From Listeria immobilis (lineage in GTDB: Bacteria; Bacillota; Bacilli; Lactobacillales; Listeriaceae): DNA of 64,000 bases. The position numbers were made by a program, and so were the translations under genes. Shown piece by piece: positions 49,955 to 59,651 of this stretch. Each line of letters starts with the position of its first letter. Positions within the stretch are counted from its first letter, which is position 1. The stretch spans positions 186,001 through 250,000 of the forward strand of contig NZ_JAASTZ010000001.1 of NCBI RefSeq assembly GCF_014322765.1, written 5' to 3'. Under the pieces are notes generated by a model, which saw only the letters and a list, made by a program, of their open reading frames with translations, had not been told where the DNA came from and searched no databases.

Positions 49955-50704
49955 TTATGCACGCATGCTTTCTAAGTCGAATGTATTTACTGGCAACATA
50001 AATTGAAGCGATTCTTTGATGAAAGGCTGCCAGTATTTCCAGCGATGATCGCCATTAAATACATGGAAATAATAATCAAACTCACGAGAGGTTAATATTT
50101 GTTCTAATGATTTATTTGGTGAAAGAAAATCAAGTACTTCATTACCAGTTGTTTCCACTGCGGTTTCTTTATCACCGATGATATGATAAATTTTCATTTT
50201 GGAAGGATCTGCTTTTTTTGCTAGCGTAAGAATGGCCTCATCCACGTAAGGTGAGTGTAAAATAACATTACCGAATGTGAACGGGAATAATAAGGCTGCT
50301 TTTAATGATACAGAAGCACCTAGTGAGTCACCCATTAGGAATCTACTAGTTGGCATTTGGAAAGAAGGAAAGCGCTCTTCAAGATAAGGAATGAGTTCAA
50401 AAGCTAAGAAGCGGATATAAGCATCGTTTTGTTTACCATCTGGATGATATTTTTCCCGACGATCTATGACAGTTTTGTAAGGAATGCCAATGAAAATAGC
50501 TTTTTGAATTTGCTCATTTAGCGCAAGTTCTTCTGCGTTTCTAGCTAATTTCCCAAACTGAAAATAATCTTTGCCATCTTGCACGATAAATAATGGGTAT
50601 TTATATAGAGGCGAAAAATCTGGCGGTAAGCAAATAATTAAATCTAGTTCCTCTCCTAGCGTCTTACTATAAAATTTTTCATCGAACATTTTGTGAGCTG
50701 TCAT
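49955..50704 (-). CDS. Esterase D-type alpha/beta hydrolase
   Basis: This 249-residue putative esterase has the nucleophile elbow GDSLGASVSL near 120-129, an acidic residue in IIGDKETAVE, and the catalytic histidine in NGDHRWKYW near 223-231. It resembles the enterochelin-esterase/esterase-D superfamily, but the substrate is unknown and a siderophore role should not be assumed. The ATG at 50704 (9 nt from AAGGAG) is favoured over the ATG two codons earlier. The downstream GNAT gene begins 17 bp later. Confidence 0.83.
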   Translation of the reverse strand: MTAHKMFDEKFYSKTLGEELDLIICLPPDFSPLYKYPLFIVQDGKDYFQFGKLARNAEELALNEQIQKAIFIGIPYKTVIDRREKYHPDGKQNDAYIRFLAFELIPYLEERFPSFQMPTSRFLMGDSLGASVSLKAALLFPFTFGNVILHSPYVDEAILTLAKKADPSKMKIYHIIGDKETAVETTGNEVLDFLSPNKSLEQILTSREFDYYFHVFNGDHRWKYWQPFIKESLQFMLPVNTFDLESMRA

Positions 50705-50921
50705 TTTCATTCTCTCCTTTCTAGAAATCTTTCCTATTAAGTGGATTGTTTTTTGAAAAGTTACTCTATTTTAGCATGAAACTAATAAAAAGAAGAACAT
50801 TTTGCCTATTTATAGAAAAAAACTTTTCTTTTGACCTTACTTCACTGCAATATTGCTATTTAATGTGCTATACTGGAACGTACAATAATTCAGTTTTTAT
50901 GATAGAAAGTGGGGATTTTGA

Positions 50922-51941
50922 ATGAGTAAAGATATTGACTGGAGCAATTTAGGATTTAGTTATATTAAAACGGATAAACGTTACATTTCTTATTGGAAAG
51001 ACGGGGAATGGGATGAAGGTTCACTTACAGAAGATAACACGCTACATATTAGTGAGGGATCTACAGCACTTCATTATGGCCAACAGTGCTTTGAAGGCTT
51101 AAAAGCATACCGTTGTAAGGACGGTTCGATTAATCTTTTCCGCCCAGACCGTAATGCTGCTCGAATTCAAAAAAGTTGTGAGCGTTTATTAATGCCGCAT
51201 ATTCCAACTGAAAAATTTATTGATGCTTGTATGCAAGTTGTTCGAGCAAATGAAGAATTTGTACCTCCATATGGTTCAGGTGCAACGCTTTATTTACGTC
51301 CATTTGTTATCGGTGTTGGTGATAATATTGGTGTACATGCTGCACCAGAATATATTTTCTCTGTTTTTTGTTCACCAGTAGGACCTTATTTTAAAGGTGG
51401 AATGACGCCAACGAACTTTATCGTTTCGGATTATGATCGTGCGGCTCCAAATGGTACTGGTGCAGCAAAAGTAGGTGGTAACTATGCTGCTAGTTTGTTA
51501 CCAGGAAAAAATGCACAAACTCGTAATTTTGGTGATTGTATTTACCTAGATCCAGCTACACATACAAAAATTGAAGAGGTTGGAGCTGCGAATTTCTTTG
51601 GAATTACAAAAGACAATAAATTTATTACACCATATTCTCCATCCATTTTGCCAAGTATTACAAAATATTCATTGCTTTATCTAGCAGAGCATCGTTTAGG
51701 GCTTGAAGTAGAAGAGGGCGATGTATTTATTGATAAGCTAGATGAATTTAAAGAAGCTGGGGCTTGCGGGACTGCAGCTGTTATTACACCTATTGGAGGA
51801 ATTCAAACAAAAGATGACTTCCACGTTTTTTATAGTGAAACAGAAGTAGGACCAGTAACAAAACAATTATTTGATGAATTATACGGAATTCAATTTGGGG
51901 ATATTGAAGCACCTGAAAACTGGATTTATAAAGTGAAATAA
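50922..51941 (+). CDS. ilvE: Branched-chain amino acid aminotransferase
   Basis: The 339-residue class-IV PLP aminotransferase has the pyridoxal lysine in [13 protein letters not shown] (about K185-V-G-G-N-Y), the substrate/phosphate region [20 protein letters not shown] (about 207-226), and [12 protein letters not shown] near 284-295. It forms or degrades valine, leucine and isoleucine and feeds branched-chain fatty-acid synthesis, important for Listeria membranes. It is monocistronic, and TATACT near 50870 is a likely -10. Confidence 0.94.
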   Translation: MSKDIDWSNLGFSYIKTDKRYISYWKDGEWDEGSLTEDNTLHISEGSTALHYGQQCFEGLKAYRCKDGSINLFRPDRNAARIQKSCERLLMPHIPTEKFIDACMQVVRANEEFVPPYGSGATLYLRPFVIGVGDNIGVHAAPEYIFSVFCSPVGPYFKGGMTPTNFIVSDYDRAAPNGTGAAKVGGNYAASLLPGKNAQTRNFGDCIYLDPATHTKIEEVGAANFFGITKDNKFITPYSPSILPSITKYSLLYLAEHRLGLEVEEGDVFIDKLDEFKEAGACGTAAVITPIGGIQTKDDFHVFYSETEVGPVTKQLFDELYGIQFGDIEAPENWIYKVK

Positions 51942-51942
51942 G

Positions 51943-51982
51943 AAAACAGGGTTGGCGCACACGTAGCGCCAACCCTGTTTTT
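51943..51982. terminator. Bidirectional terminator, ilvE and the MFS efflux gene
   Basis: AAAACAGGGTTGGCGC (51943-51958) pairs perfectly with GCGCCAACCCTGTTTT (51966-51981). Confidence 0.95.
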
Positions 51983-51986
51983 AATT

Positions 51987-53456
51987 TTAACCAGAAATAT
52001 GTTTTTTAGGTAAGATGAAATGTAAAATATAGCTAACAATACAACAAGCAAACATCACCCAGAAAACCATATGAAGTCCACTATATAGAATGTCTCGAAG
52101 TGGTTCAACAAGATTGGCACTGACATTTCCAGAAGTTTGTGGACTGATTAATTGGTTTAAATTGTCACGATTTACTTCACTTCCAGCAACTTCACGGAAT
52201 TGACTAGTTAGTACAGAGTTGAAAATGGTACCAAAGACTGCTACACCAATTGTTTGACCAACTGTTCTAAAAAGCGTATTGGAGGCGGTCGCAATACCTG
52301 TTTGAAACCTCGGTACAGCATCTTGAACTGTCACTGTAGTAGTAGTAAAGATAATTCCAAAGCCAAATCCCATAAAGGCACTATTTAAATAGAAGAAAAT
52401 ATCATTTGTACTAGCTGGGAATAAAGCAAGAATTAATCCACTCATGGCAGTAATTATAACCCCAAGTCCAACAGTATGGCGGTTTCCTAGGGTCATTAAT
52501 AATTTTCCACCTATGAAAGAGCCAATAATCCAGGTGACGGAAAGTGGCGCTAACATAAATCCAGCGATGGTCGCACCGTGTCCAAGCATTCCTTGTGCCC
52601 ACATAGGAATATAAACATTGATTCCAATTAAAAAGGCGCTAATTAAAAAGCCAATTAAATTACCGATTAAAACAACGGGATTCTTAAATAAAACAAATGG
52701 CATAATTGGATCTTGAGCCCTTTTTTCCACAAAATAAAAAGCAATAAATAATCCTATAGAAATGACAAACAATATAACAACGAGTGGTTCTGTCCAGTTG
52801 AGCGATTCGCCTGCTCGTTGAAGGGCAAATAACAATCCAAGTAACGCAACTGTAAATAACGAAGCGCCAAGAAAATCAATGGGTAGCTTCACATGCTCCA
52901 CATTTTCACGTAAGTAAAGTAAAATGAGTAAAATAGTTAAAAGTCCGATTGGTACATTAATAAAGAATATCCAGTGCCAAGAAAGTTGATCAACTAAAAA
53001 ACCACCTACTAACGGTCCAAATACGCCAGCGATTCCCCATGCAGAACCCATAAATCCAAGTACTTTTGCTCGTTTTTCAAATGGGTAGACATCGGCAATA
53101 ATCGTCATAGTCGAAGGTAAGATACCGCCTGCACCAATACCTTGAATTGCGCGAAAAATAATTAATTGTTCCATATTTTGTGCAAATCCACAAAGTGATG
53201 AACCAATAATAAAAATAATTGTCGCAATCACAAAAATATTTTTTCGTCCATACAGATCAGATAGTTTTCCATAAATCGGAACTGTCACTGCGGATGTTAG
53301 TAAATAAACAGAAAAAATCCAGTTCATTAACTCTATACCGTCCAACTGACTTACAATCGTTGGCATCGCAGTACTTACGATGGTACCCTCAATAGCTGCC
53401 ATAAATGTGGCTACAAATACGGCGATGGTAACGGCTTTCACTTTTGTTTGTTCCAA
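51987..53456 (-). CDS. DHA2-family (14-helix) MFS drug efflux transporter
   Basis: The 489-residue protein has 14 predicted helices. Motifs include the A-type YGKLSDLYGRKNIF (about 60-73), motif D near LDGIELMNWIFSVYLL and the antiporter motif C (GSAWGIAGVFGPLVGGFL, about 141-158) found in EmrB/QacA pumps. It probably exports toxic hydrophobic or cationic compounds using proton exchange; substrates are not predictable. Start is TTG with AAGGGAGGG upstream. No regulator gene is adjacent. Confidence 0.92.
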   Translation of the reverse strand: MEQTKVKAVTIAVFVATFMAAIEGTIVSTAMPTIVSQLDGIELMNWIFSVYLLTSAVTVPIYGKLSDLYGRKNIFVIATIIFIIGSSLCGFAQNMEQLIIFRAIQGIGAGGILPSTMTIIADVYPFEKRAKVLGFMGSAWGIAGVFGPLVGGFLVDQLSWHWIFFINVPIGLLTILLILLYLRENVEHVKLPIDFLGASLFTVALLGLLFALQRAGESLNWTEPLVVILFVISIGLFIAFYFVEKRAQDPIMPFVLFKNPVVLIGNLIGFLISAFLIGINVYIPMWAQGMLGHGATIAGFMLAPLSVTWIIGSFIGGKLLMTLGNRHTVGLGVIITAMSGLILALFPASTNDIFFYLNSAFMGFGFGIIFTTTTVTVQDAVPRFQTGIATASNTLFRTVGQTIGVAVFGTIFNSVLTSQFREVAGSEVNRDNLNQLISPQTSGNVSANLVEPLRDILYSGLHMVFWVMFACCIVSYILHFILPKKHISG

Positions 53457-53596
53457 AAAATTCCCTCCCTTTTCATCTACCGAATTATAGCATAGAAAAG
53501 AAGGAAAGTGGGAAAAAAGTTGGTCATTAGAAATGCGATTTATTCGGATAAGCGCTATAATAAAGTAGAGAAAAGCGAACTAAAGGAGGAATTTTT

Positions 53597-54649
53597 TTGA
53601 CTTACGAACCAAATACAAACAAAACAATGGAAAGAATTACTAAATTAACATCTATCCCAAGTCCAACTGGAAATACTGGGAACATTATTGAAACGATTGC
53701 GAAGGACTTAGCTGCCTCCAAAATCCAGTATAAATTAAATAATAAGGGTGGTTTAATTGTCACTCTTGCTGGTAAAGATGATACAAAACAGCGGATGTTA
53801 ACTGCTCATGTAGATACGCTTGGTGCCATGGTGAAAGAAATTAAAGCAGATGGTCGCTTGCTTTTAAGTTTAATTGGTGGATACCGTTTTAATGCGATTG
53901 AAGGAGAATATTGTACGATTGAAACAAGTAATAGCGATGTATATAATGGAACGATTCTAATGCATCAAACCTCTGTTCATGTATATAAAGATGCAGGAAC
54001 AGCAGAGCGTAATGAAAAAAATATGGAAGTTCGTTTAGATATGCGAGTTTCGGATGCAGAAAGTGTTCGTGCACTAGGGATAGAAGTGGGAGATTTTGTT
54101 TCCTTTGATCCAAGAACACAAATAATTAATGATGAATATATTAAATCTCGCCATTTAGATGATAAAGCAAGTGTCGCGATTTTATTACAAGTAATTGATT
54201 TTATCAATGATAATCAATTGGAATTACCGCACACAACCCATTTTTTAATTTCTAATAATGAAGAAATTGGTTATGGTGGAAACTCTAACATTCCAGAAGA
54301 AACAGTGGAATATTTGGCTGTAGATATGGGAGCGCTAGGAGACGGACAAACATCTGATGAGTATACAGTATCCATTTGTGCCAAAGATGGTAGTGGTCCA
54401 TATCATTTAGGATTACGTAAACATTTAGTGGAACTTGCTGAAAAAAATAACATTGATTATAAAGTAGATATTTACCCGTATTATGCTTCTGATGCAAGTG
54501 CTGCAATCCATGCTGGAAATGATATTGTACATGGTCTAATCGGCCCAGGTGTTGATGCAAGTCACGCATACGAACGAACTCATCGCGATTCACTTTACCA
54601 TACAGAAAAATTAGTCTATGCATATTTATTTTCGAATATATTAAAATAG
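53597..54649 (+). CDS. M42 family metallopeptidase (aminopeptidase)
   Basis: The 350-residue enzyme has the M42 dinuclear zinc motifs: TAHVDTLGAMV (about 74-84), HLDDKASVAILL (about 195-206), SNNEEIGYGGN (catalytic and metal Glu, about 227-237), VDMGALG (about 247-253) and the last histidine in ASHAYERTHRDS. Such peptidases form tetrahedral dodecamers that trim peptides; some are annotated as endoglucanases (FrvX) in error. Start is TTG with AGGAGGAA. It is followed 12 bp later by the glutathione peroxidase gene. Confidence 0.93.
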   Translation: MTYEPNTNKTMERITKLTSIPSPTGNTGNIIETIAKDLAASKIQYKLNNKGGLIVTLAGKDDTKQRMLTAHVDTLGAMVKEIKADGRLLLSLIGGYRFNAIEGEYCTIETSNSDVYNGTILMHQTSVHVYKDAGTAERNEKNMEVRLDMRVSDAESVRALGIEVGDFVSFDPRTQIINDEYIKSRHLDDKASVAILLQVIDFINDNQLELPHTTHFLISNNEEIGYGGNSNIPEETVEYLAVDMGALGDGQTSDEYTVSICAKDGSGPYHLGLRKHLVELAEKNNIDYKVDIYPYYASDASAAIHAGNDIVHGLIGPGVDASHAYERTHRDSLYHTEKLVYAYLFSNILK

Positions 54650-54661
54650 GAGGAACAAATC

Positions 54662-55138
54662 ATGAATGTTCACGATTTTTCTGAAAAAGCAATGAATGGC
54701 AAAGATATAACGCTAAGTGATTATAAAGGAAAAGTATTATTAATCGTTAATACAGCCAGTAAATGTGGTTTAACACCTCAGTTAGAAGGTCTTGAAGCAA
54801 TGTACAAAAAGCTTGGCGGAGATCATTTTGAGATTCTTGGATTTCCGTGCAATCAATTTTTACACCAAGATCCAGGTAGTGACAAAGCAATTTTGGAATT
54901 TTGCCAAATGAATTATGGAGTGACCTTCCAAATGTTTTCTAAAATTAAGGTTAAAGGCAAAGACGCAACACCACTTTATAAATATTTAACAGAGCAAACT
55001 GGTGGAAAGAAAATAGAATGGAATTTTGCTAAATTTCTAATTGACGAAAATGGGAATGTAGTTGAACGCTTTCCTTCAAAAATGAAACCAGAAGATTTTG
55101 AGGACAAAGTTGCAGCATTGGTTGCAAATGTAAAATAA
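54662..55138 (+). CDS. Glutathione peroxidase-family thiol peroxidase
   Basis: This is a 158-residue GPx-type enzyme with the peroxidatic cysteine C35 in NTASKCGLTPQ (cysteine rather than selenocysteine), Q65-type FPCNQF, and the tryptophan/asparagine of EWNFAKFLID near 122-132. It reduces peroxides, probably with thioredoxin as electron donor as in other non-animal GPx. It is co-transcribed with the M42 peptidase and followed by a strong terminator. Confidence 0.94.
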   Translation: MNVHDFSEKAMNGKDITLSDYKGKVLLIVNTASKCGLTPQLEGLEAMYKKLGGDHFEILGFPCNQFLHQDPGSDKAILEFCQMNYGVTFQMFSKIKVKGKDATPLYKYLTEQTGGKKIEWNFAKFLIDENGNVVERFPSKMKPEDFEDKVAALVANVK

Positions 55139-55145
55139 TAGATAG

Positions 55146-55181
55146 AAAAACTCGGTAGCAACATTATACCGAGTTTTTTTG
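55146..55181 (+). terminator. Terminator of the M42 peptidase-GPx operon
   Basis: AAAAACTCGGTA (55146-55157) pairs with TACCGAGTTTTT (55167-55178), followed by further T residues. Confidence 0.9.
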
Positions 55182-55199
55182 CATCTTAAGGAGGATAAA

Positions 55200-55226
55200 A
55201 TGCAGGTTACTAATATTAGCTTGTAG
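55200..55226 (+). other. Eight-codon micro-ORF with a strong ribosome site
   Basis: AAGGAGG (55188-55194) followed 5 nt later by ATG gives MQVTNISL and then TAG. The TTGTAG at 55221 and TATAAT at about 55243 suggest the LytTR operon promoter overlaps its end, so it would be transcribed only by read-through. It may be a gene remnant or a coincidence. Confidence 0.3.
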
Positions 55227-55270
55227 TTTTTATAAGACTATTTATAATGAAATAGAGAGGCGGTGGCCAG

Positions 55271-55717
55271 ATGGAATTTCGGGTGAAACAGGATAATAGC
55301 AGGACGGTTGGCGAAGTGGACATACATTGCCACCCAAATGATGTCGATAAGGTAACTAATATTGTTTCCAATTTAAAAGAAAAAATTTCTGTGAAAAAAG
55401 ATGCGGAAACCTACTTGCTCGAACCGAATGTTATTTTATATTTTGAAGCTGTCGAAAATAAAATTTTTGTTTACACTGAAACAGAGGTTTATGAAACTAA
55501 TTGGAAATTGTATGAATTAGAAGAACGATTTAATGAAAGCTCTTTTTTTAGATGTTCAAAGTCAATGATTTTAAATATTAAATGGATTGAAAAAGTTGCT
55601 CCTGGGTTTAATGGCAGATTGGAAGCGCGCTTGTTAAACAATGAAAAAGTCATTATTTCTAGGCAATATGCGAAAGTGTTAAAACAAAAATTGCAGATTG
55701 GAGGGAAAAAGAAATGA
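55271..55717 (+). CDS. LytTR-domain DNA-binding regulator
   Basis: The 148-residue protein has a short N-terminal region and a LytTR domain at about 40-145: the EPNVILYFEAVENKIFVYTE and FFRCSKSMILNIKWIEKVAPGFNGRLEARLLNNEKVIISRQYAKVLKQ stretches are diagnostic. There is no receiver domain, so it is not a classical response regulator. It heads an operon with a DUF3021 membrane protein and an ABC transporter, overlapping the next gene by 4 bp. In related LytTR systems the membrane partner inhibits the regulator; that is a possible mode here. Confidence 0.88.
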   Translation: MEFRVKQDNSRTVGEVDIHCHPNDVDKVTNIVSNLKEKISVKKDAETYLLEPNVILYFEAVENKIFVYTETEVYETNWKLYELEERFNESSFFRCSKSMILNIKWIEKVAPGFNGRLEARLLNNEKVIISRQYAKVLKQKLQIGGKKK

Positions 55718-56142
55718 GTGGAAAAGTCGTACAACTTGTCCAAACTTTTAGTATTATTTTTACAGGCTCCATTTTAACAACAACTTTTTCTTATACTTTT
55801 CTGGCTAAAATGGATGGGGTACCAATTCAAGACGTTTTTGTATTAATTCTTTTTAGTATTATCGTGGTCGTTGTGGATGAACTACTTTTTAAAGAATCAA
55901 AGAAAGTAAAAGAAACTTTCCGTTTTCGCATAATTATTTTCTTTCTTTTTATTGAAGCAGCGATTTTAGGAATTGGCTGGATGCTTAATTGGTATGATTC
56001 AATTAATGGATTTCTGATTATTTTCGGATCTGTTTGCATTACCTTTCTTATTATGTATCTTTTTTTCCATATGCAAGCAGTGAAAGTAAGCAATGAAATC
56101 AATCAAAAACTAGCAGCAATGCGAGAAAAGGAGAAACAATGA
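55714..56142 (+). CDS. DUF3021 family membrane protein
   Basis: This 142-residue protein has four predicted helices (about 7-29, 38-55, 70-90, 97-118) and a charged C-terminal tail. The arrangement of LytTR gene followed by a DUF3021 gene is widespread in Firmicutes and supports the family call. It may sense a membrane signal and control the LytTR protein. It overlaps by ATGA at both ends, indicating strict co-translation. Confidence 0.82.
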   Translation: MSGKVVQLVQTFSIIFTGSILTTTFSYTFLAKMDGVPIQDVFVLILFSIIVVVVDELLFKESKKVKETFRFRIIIFFLFIEAAILGIGWMLNWYDSINGFLIIFGSVCITFLIMYLFFHMQAVKVSNEINQKLAAMREKEKQ

Positions 56143-57050
56143 TAAAACTAGTAAATGTCGTTAAAAACTATGGAAAAGTGGCAGCAGTAAAAGGAATTGA
56201 TTTGGAAGTTGAAAAAGGAGAGTTATTCGCCTTTCTTGGTGAGAATGGTGCGGGTAAATCAACAACGATTAGTATGATTTGTACCGAAAGTGAACCAACA
56301 TCTGGAGCCATTTTTATTGATGGTGAAAAATTAACTGCAAAGAACAGAACTGCTTTCCGGCAAAAATTAGGGGTTGTTTTTCAGGAGAATGTTTTGGATG
56401 ATTTATTGACTGTTAAAGAAAATTTGTATAATAGAGCAAGTTTATATGGAAAGACTCAAGCGGAAATTTCCGAACGACTTAAGTTAGTTTCTGCGATTAT
56501 GGGGATTGAGGATATTTTAAATCGTCGTTTTGGAAAATTATCTGGTGGACAAAAACGGCGGGCGGAAATTGCTAGGGCGATTATGCATGATCCAGAAATT
56601 TTACTACTGGATGAACCAACAACTGGTCTTGATCCGAAAACAAGGGTGAGTGTCTGGAAGATTATTGATTATTTACGGGAACAATTTGGAATAACTGTTT
56701 TCTTGACAACTCATTATTTAGAAGAAGCAAGCGATGCCGACCAGTTGGCTGTTATTAATAAAGGGAAAATCATTGCACAAGGGACACCAGCTAATATTAG
56801 AAATCGCTTTTCCATGGATAAAATTTTCTTTTATGAGGCTAATGTAGCGGGACTTCAGCCAATTATTGAAAAAGCCAATTTGCCATTTCAGTTATCAAAA
56901 GGAACTATGCAGGTAGATATTACAGAAAGAAAAGTCGGAATTTTGGAACTATTAAACCGAACAGCAGGCTTGTATAGCTCTTTTGAGGTGATTAAAGGGA
57001 ATTTAGATGATGCTTTTATTTCGATGATTAAGGAGGATTCTAATGATTAG
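56139..57050 (+). CDS. ABC transporter ATPase (CcmA/DrrA-type)
   Basis: The 303-residue ATPase has Walker A GENGAGKST (about 34-42), signature LSGGQKRR (about 133-140), Walker B EILLLDEPTTGLD (about 153-165) and switch histidine FLTTHYLEEA. The C-terminal ~80 residues form the accessory region seen in drug and antibiotic exporters. Overlaps both neighbours, by 4 and 8 bp, in the LytTR-DUF3021-ATPase-permease operon. Confidence 0.92.
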   Translation: MIKLVNVVKNYGKVAAVKGIDLEVEKGELFAFLGENGAGKSTTISMICTESEPTSGAIFIDGEKLTAKNRTAFRQKLGVVFQENVLDDLLTVKENLYNRASLYGKTQAEISERLKLVSAIMGIEDILNRRFGKLSGGQKRRAEIARAIMHDPEILLLDEPTTGLDPKTRVSVWKIIDYLREQFGITVFLTTHYLEEASDADQLAVINKGKIIAQGTPANIRNRFSMDKIFFYEANVAGLQPIIEKANLPFQLSKGTMQVDITERKVGILELLNRTAGLYSSFEVIKGNLDDAFISMIKEDSND

Positions 57051-57897
57051 TCGAAATTTAAAACTATATTTTCGTGATCGAACTTCTGTTTTTATGTCGT
57101 TACTGACGATTTTAATTATTATTGGCTTATACGCGATTTTTTTAGGAAACAATATGGAACAAATGTTTAAAGAAGCATCCGAGAAAACGATAGGAGTTGC
57201 AGAATTAGTTAATACTTGGGTAATTGCTGGGATTTTATCGATTACGCCTGTGACTGTATCGTTAGCCGTGTTTTCTTTGAAAGTTCACGATGAAGAATTA
57301 AGTATCGCTCGAAGTTTTGCGATTTCTCCTGCATCAAGATGGCGAATTGTTTTAAGCTATATTGCTAGTGGGCTGATTGCTTCTTTTTTGCTTTCGTTAG
57401 TGACTTTATTTGTTGGAGAAATGTATATTTGGTTGACAGGTGGAGTAATTTTACCACTGGACAGTTGGCTGAGTTTAATTGGTATTATGTTAATTAATGT
57501 GCTTTGTTGTAGCAGTATAATGTTTTTTATCACTAGCTTGGTAAAAAAAGCGAGTGCGTTTAGTTCTGTTTCTACTATTGTAGGTACAGTTATTGGTTTT
57601 ATCGCTGGGATTTATTTGCCAATTGGTTCACTTCCAGATACTGTACAAACAATTATGAAGTGTTTCCCGTTTACATACGGAGCATCGGCTATTCGTGAAA
57701 TTATGACGAAAGAGCCATTGCAACAAGTTTTTTCAGGTAATGCGGAAGCGCTCAAAACGACGAAAGAAATGATTGGTGTGACAATTTATTGGGGGGATAA
57801 TAATGTAGCAATGGCGCTAAGTTTGCTTATTTTAGTAGGGTTTGCACTCATTTTTGGTATATTATCAGTGATTCTAATGAAACGACAAACAAAATAA
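57043..57897 (+). CDS. ABC-2 type transporter permease
   Basis: The 284-residue permease has six hydrophobic segments (about 14-34, 58-82, 105-128, 140-168, 176-192 and 255-279), typical of ABC-2 exporters. A soluble loop after the first helix and SIARSFAISPASRWRIVLSY, the region contacting the ATPase, are seen. It would export a drug, lipid or peptide with the adjacent ATPase under control of the LytTR protein. Substrate unknown. Confidence 0.88.
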   Translation: MISRNLKLYFRDRTSVFMSLLTILIIIGLYAIFLGNNMEQMFKEASEKTIGVAELVNTWVIAGILSITPVTVSLAVFSLKVHDEELSIARSFAISPASRWRIVLSYIASGLIASFLLSLVTLFVGEMYIWLTGGVILPLDSWLSLIGIMLINVLCCSSIMFFITSLVKKASAFSSVSTIVGTVIGFIAGIYLPIGSLPDTVQTIMKCFPFTYGASAIREIMTKEPLQQVFSGNAEALKTTKEMIGVTIYWGDNNVAMALSLLILVGFALIFGILSVILMKRQTK

Positions 57898-57978
57898 TTT
57901 TTGGATAAAAAAACAGCCGAAATACTCCTAGTTATGCTATACTTATGAAATGTGAATGAATCTAGGAGGAAAAAAACA

Positions 57979-59547
57979 ATGAGTCAAGATTTGCAAAAAG
58001 AAGTTGCTTCACGCAAAACATTTGCGATTATTTCTCACCCGGATGCCGGAAAAACGACCATTACAGAGCAATTATTGCTATTTGGTGGCGTTATCCGTTC
58101 AGCAGGGACAGTAAAGGGAAAGAAATCTGGAAAATTTGCGACAAGTGATTGGATGGAAATTGAAAAACAACGTGGAATCTCCGTAACGAGTTCTGTGATG
58201 CAATTTGATTATAAAGGATCAAGAATTAATATTTTAGATACACCAGGTCACTCTGACTTTAGTGAAGATACGTACCGGACTTTAATGGCAGTTGACAGCG
58301 CAGTAATGGTAATTGATGCGGCGAAAGGTATTGAAGCACAAACACTAAAACTATTTAAAGTTTGTCGAATGCGTGGAATTCCGATTTTTACTTTTATTAA
58401 TAAAATGGACCGTCAAGGGAAAATGCCACTGGAATTACTTGCGGAGTTAGAAGAAGTTCTTGGAATTGAATCATATCCAATGAACTGGCCGATTGGTATG
58501 GGGAAAGAGCTTGCTGGGCTGTATGACCGCTATCACCAGGTGATTGAGCAATATCGTTCAGAAGAAGAGGAGCGTTTCTTGCCACTTGGGGAAGACGGTG
58601 ATTTGAAAGAACGGCATGCTATTCAGAGTTCCCTTTACTATGATCAAGCTTTGGAAGAGATTATGCTACTAGATGAAGCGGGTAACGATTTTAGCCGTGA
58701 ACGAATTATTTCTGGAGAGCAAACGCCAGTGTTTTTTGGAAGTGCGCTTACTAATTTTGGAGTAGAAACATTCTTACGGACTTTTGTTGACTTTGCCCCA
58801 TCTCCATCAAGCCATGAATCAAACGAGGGTATTATTGAAGCGGATAATCCGAAGTTTTCAGGTTTTATCTTTAAAATTCAAGCAAATATGAATCCAGCTC
58901 ACCGTGATCGTATCGCTTTTATTCGGATTTGTTCTGGGGAATTTGAGCGTGGGATGAATGTGACGTTAACTCGAACTGGAAAAAATATTAAGCTAGCTAA
59001 CTCTACTCAGTTTATGGCAGATGATCGGGAAACTGTTAATCGGGCTGTGGCTGGTGATATTATTGGTTTGTATGATACAGGAAATTATCAAATCGGTGAT
59101 ACTATTACGAATGGTAGCAAAAAATTAGAATTTGAGAAACTACCACAATTTACACCAGAATTATTTATGCGTGTTTATGCGAAAAATGTCATGAAACAAA
59201 AACATTTTCATAAAGGTGTTGAACAACTCGTTCAAGAGGGTGCCATACAGTTGTTCAAAACTTGGCGTACGGAAGAATACATCATTGGAGCTGTTGGTCA
59301 GTTGCAATTTGAAGTATTCGAACATCGGATGCGCGGGGAGTATAATTCGGAAATTAGGATGGAGCCAATCGGGAAGAAAATTGCTCGTTGGGTAAAAGAA
59401 GAAGATGCGGATGAAAAACTTTCCACTGCAAGAAGTATGCTAGTGAAAGATCGCTTCGACCAACCATTATTCTTATTTGAGAATGAGTTTGCAATCAATT
59501 GGTTTAATGATAAAAATCCAGATATTGAATTAACTTCTTTACTATAA
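57979..59547 (+). CDS. prfC: Peptide chain release factor 3
   Basis: This 522-residue translational GTPase has G1 SHPDAGKTT (19-27), switch I with the RGISVTSSV threonine motif, DTPGHSD and FINKMDR. An RF3-specific C-terminal region follows after the beta-barrel ([12 protein letters not shown] onward). It releases RF1/RF2 from ribosomes after termination. The ATG at 57979 follows a perfect AGGAGG; a longer frame from a GTG at 57952 would place that ribosome site inside the gene. An extended -10 (TGCTATACT) lies near 57935-57943. Confidence 0.96.
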   Translation: MSQDLQKEVASRKTFAIISHPDAGKTTITEQLLLFGGVIRSAGTVKGKKSGKFATSDWMEIEKQRGISVTSSVMQFDYKGSRINILDTPGHSDFSEDTYRTLMAVDSAVMVIDAAKGIEAQTLKLFKVCRMRGIPIFTFINKMDRQGKMPLELLAELEEVLGIESYPMNWPIGMGKELAGLYDRYHQVIEQYRSEEEERFLPLGEDGDLKERHAIQSSLYYDQALEEIMLLDEAGNDFSRERIISGEQTPVFFGSALTNFGVETFLRTFVDFAPSPSSHESNEGIIEADNPKFSGFIFKIQANMNPAHRDRIAFIRICSGEFERGMNVTLTRTGKNIKLANSTQFMADDRETVNRAVAGDIIGLYDTGNYQIGDTITNGSKKLEFEKLPQFTPELFMRVYAKNVMKQKHFHKGVEQLVQEGAIQLFKTWRTEEYIIGAVGQLQFEVFEHRMRGEYNSEIRMEPIGKKIARWVKEEDADEKLSTARSMLVKDRFDQPLFLFENEFAINWFNDKNPDIELTSLL

Positions 59548-59554
59548 AAGTCGC

Positions 59555-59588
59555 AACCTATTTGTTTTTAGCAAATAGGTTTTTTTTG
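59555..59588 (+). terminator. Terminator of prfC
   Basis: AACCTATTTG (59555-59564) pairs with CAAATAGGTT (59572-59581), followed by TTTTTT. Confidence 0.9.
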
Positions 59589-59589
59589 C

Positions 59590-59617
59590 TTGACAATTTT
59601 AAAAATCGCGCTATAAT
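59590..59617 (+). promoter_or_regulatory. Sigma-A promoter of the MarR-MATE operon
   Basis: TTGACA (59590-59595) and TATAAT (59612-59617) match consensus exactly with 16-bp spacing, directly next to the first operator. Confidence 0.85.
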
Positions 59618-59636
59618 TAGTTAGAATTCTAATTAA
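59617..59636 (+). promoter_or_regulatory. MarR operator 1
   Basis: TTAGTTAGAATTCTAATTAA contains the perfect 12-bp palindrome TTAGAATTCTAA (59621-59632) just after the -10, where repressor binding would block transcription. Confidence 0.75.
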
Positions 59637-59651
59637 TAAGGAGGCAGCTGT

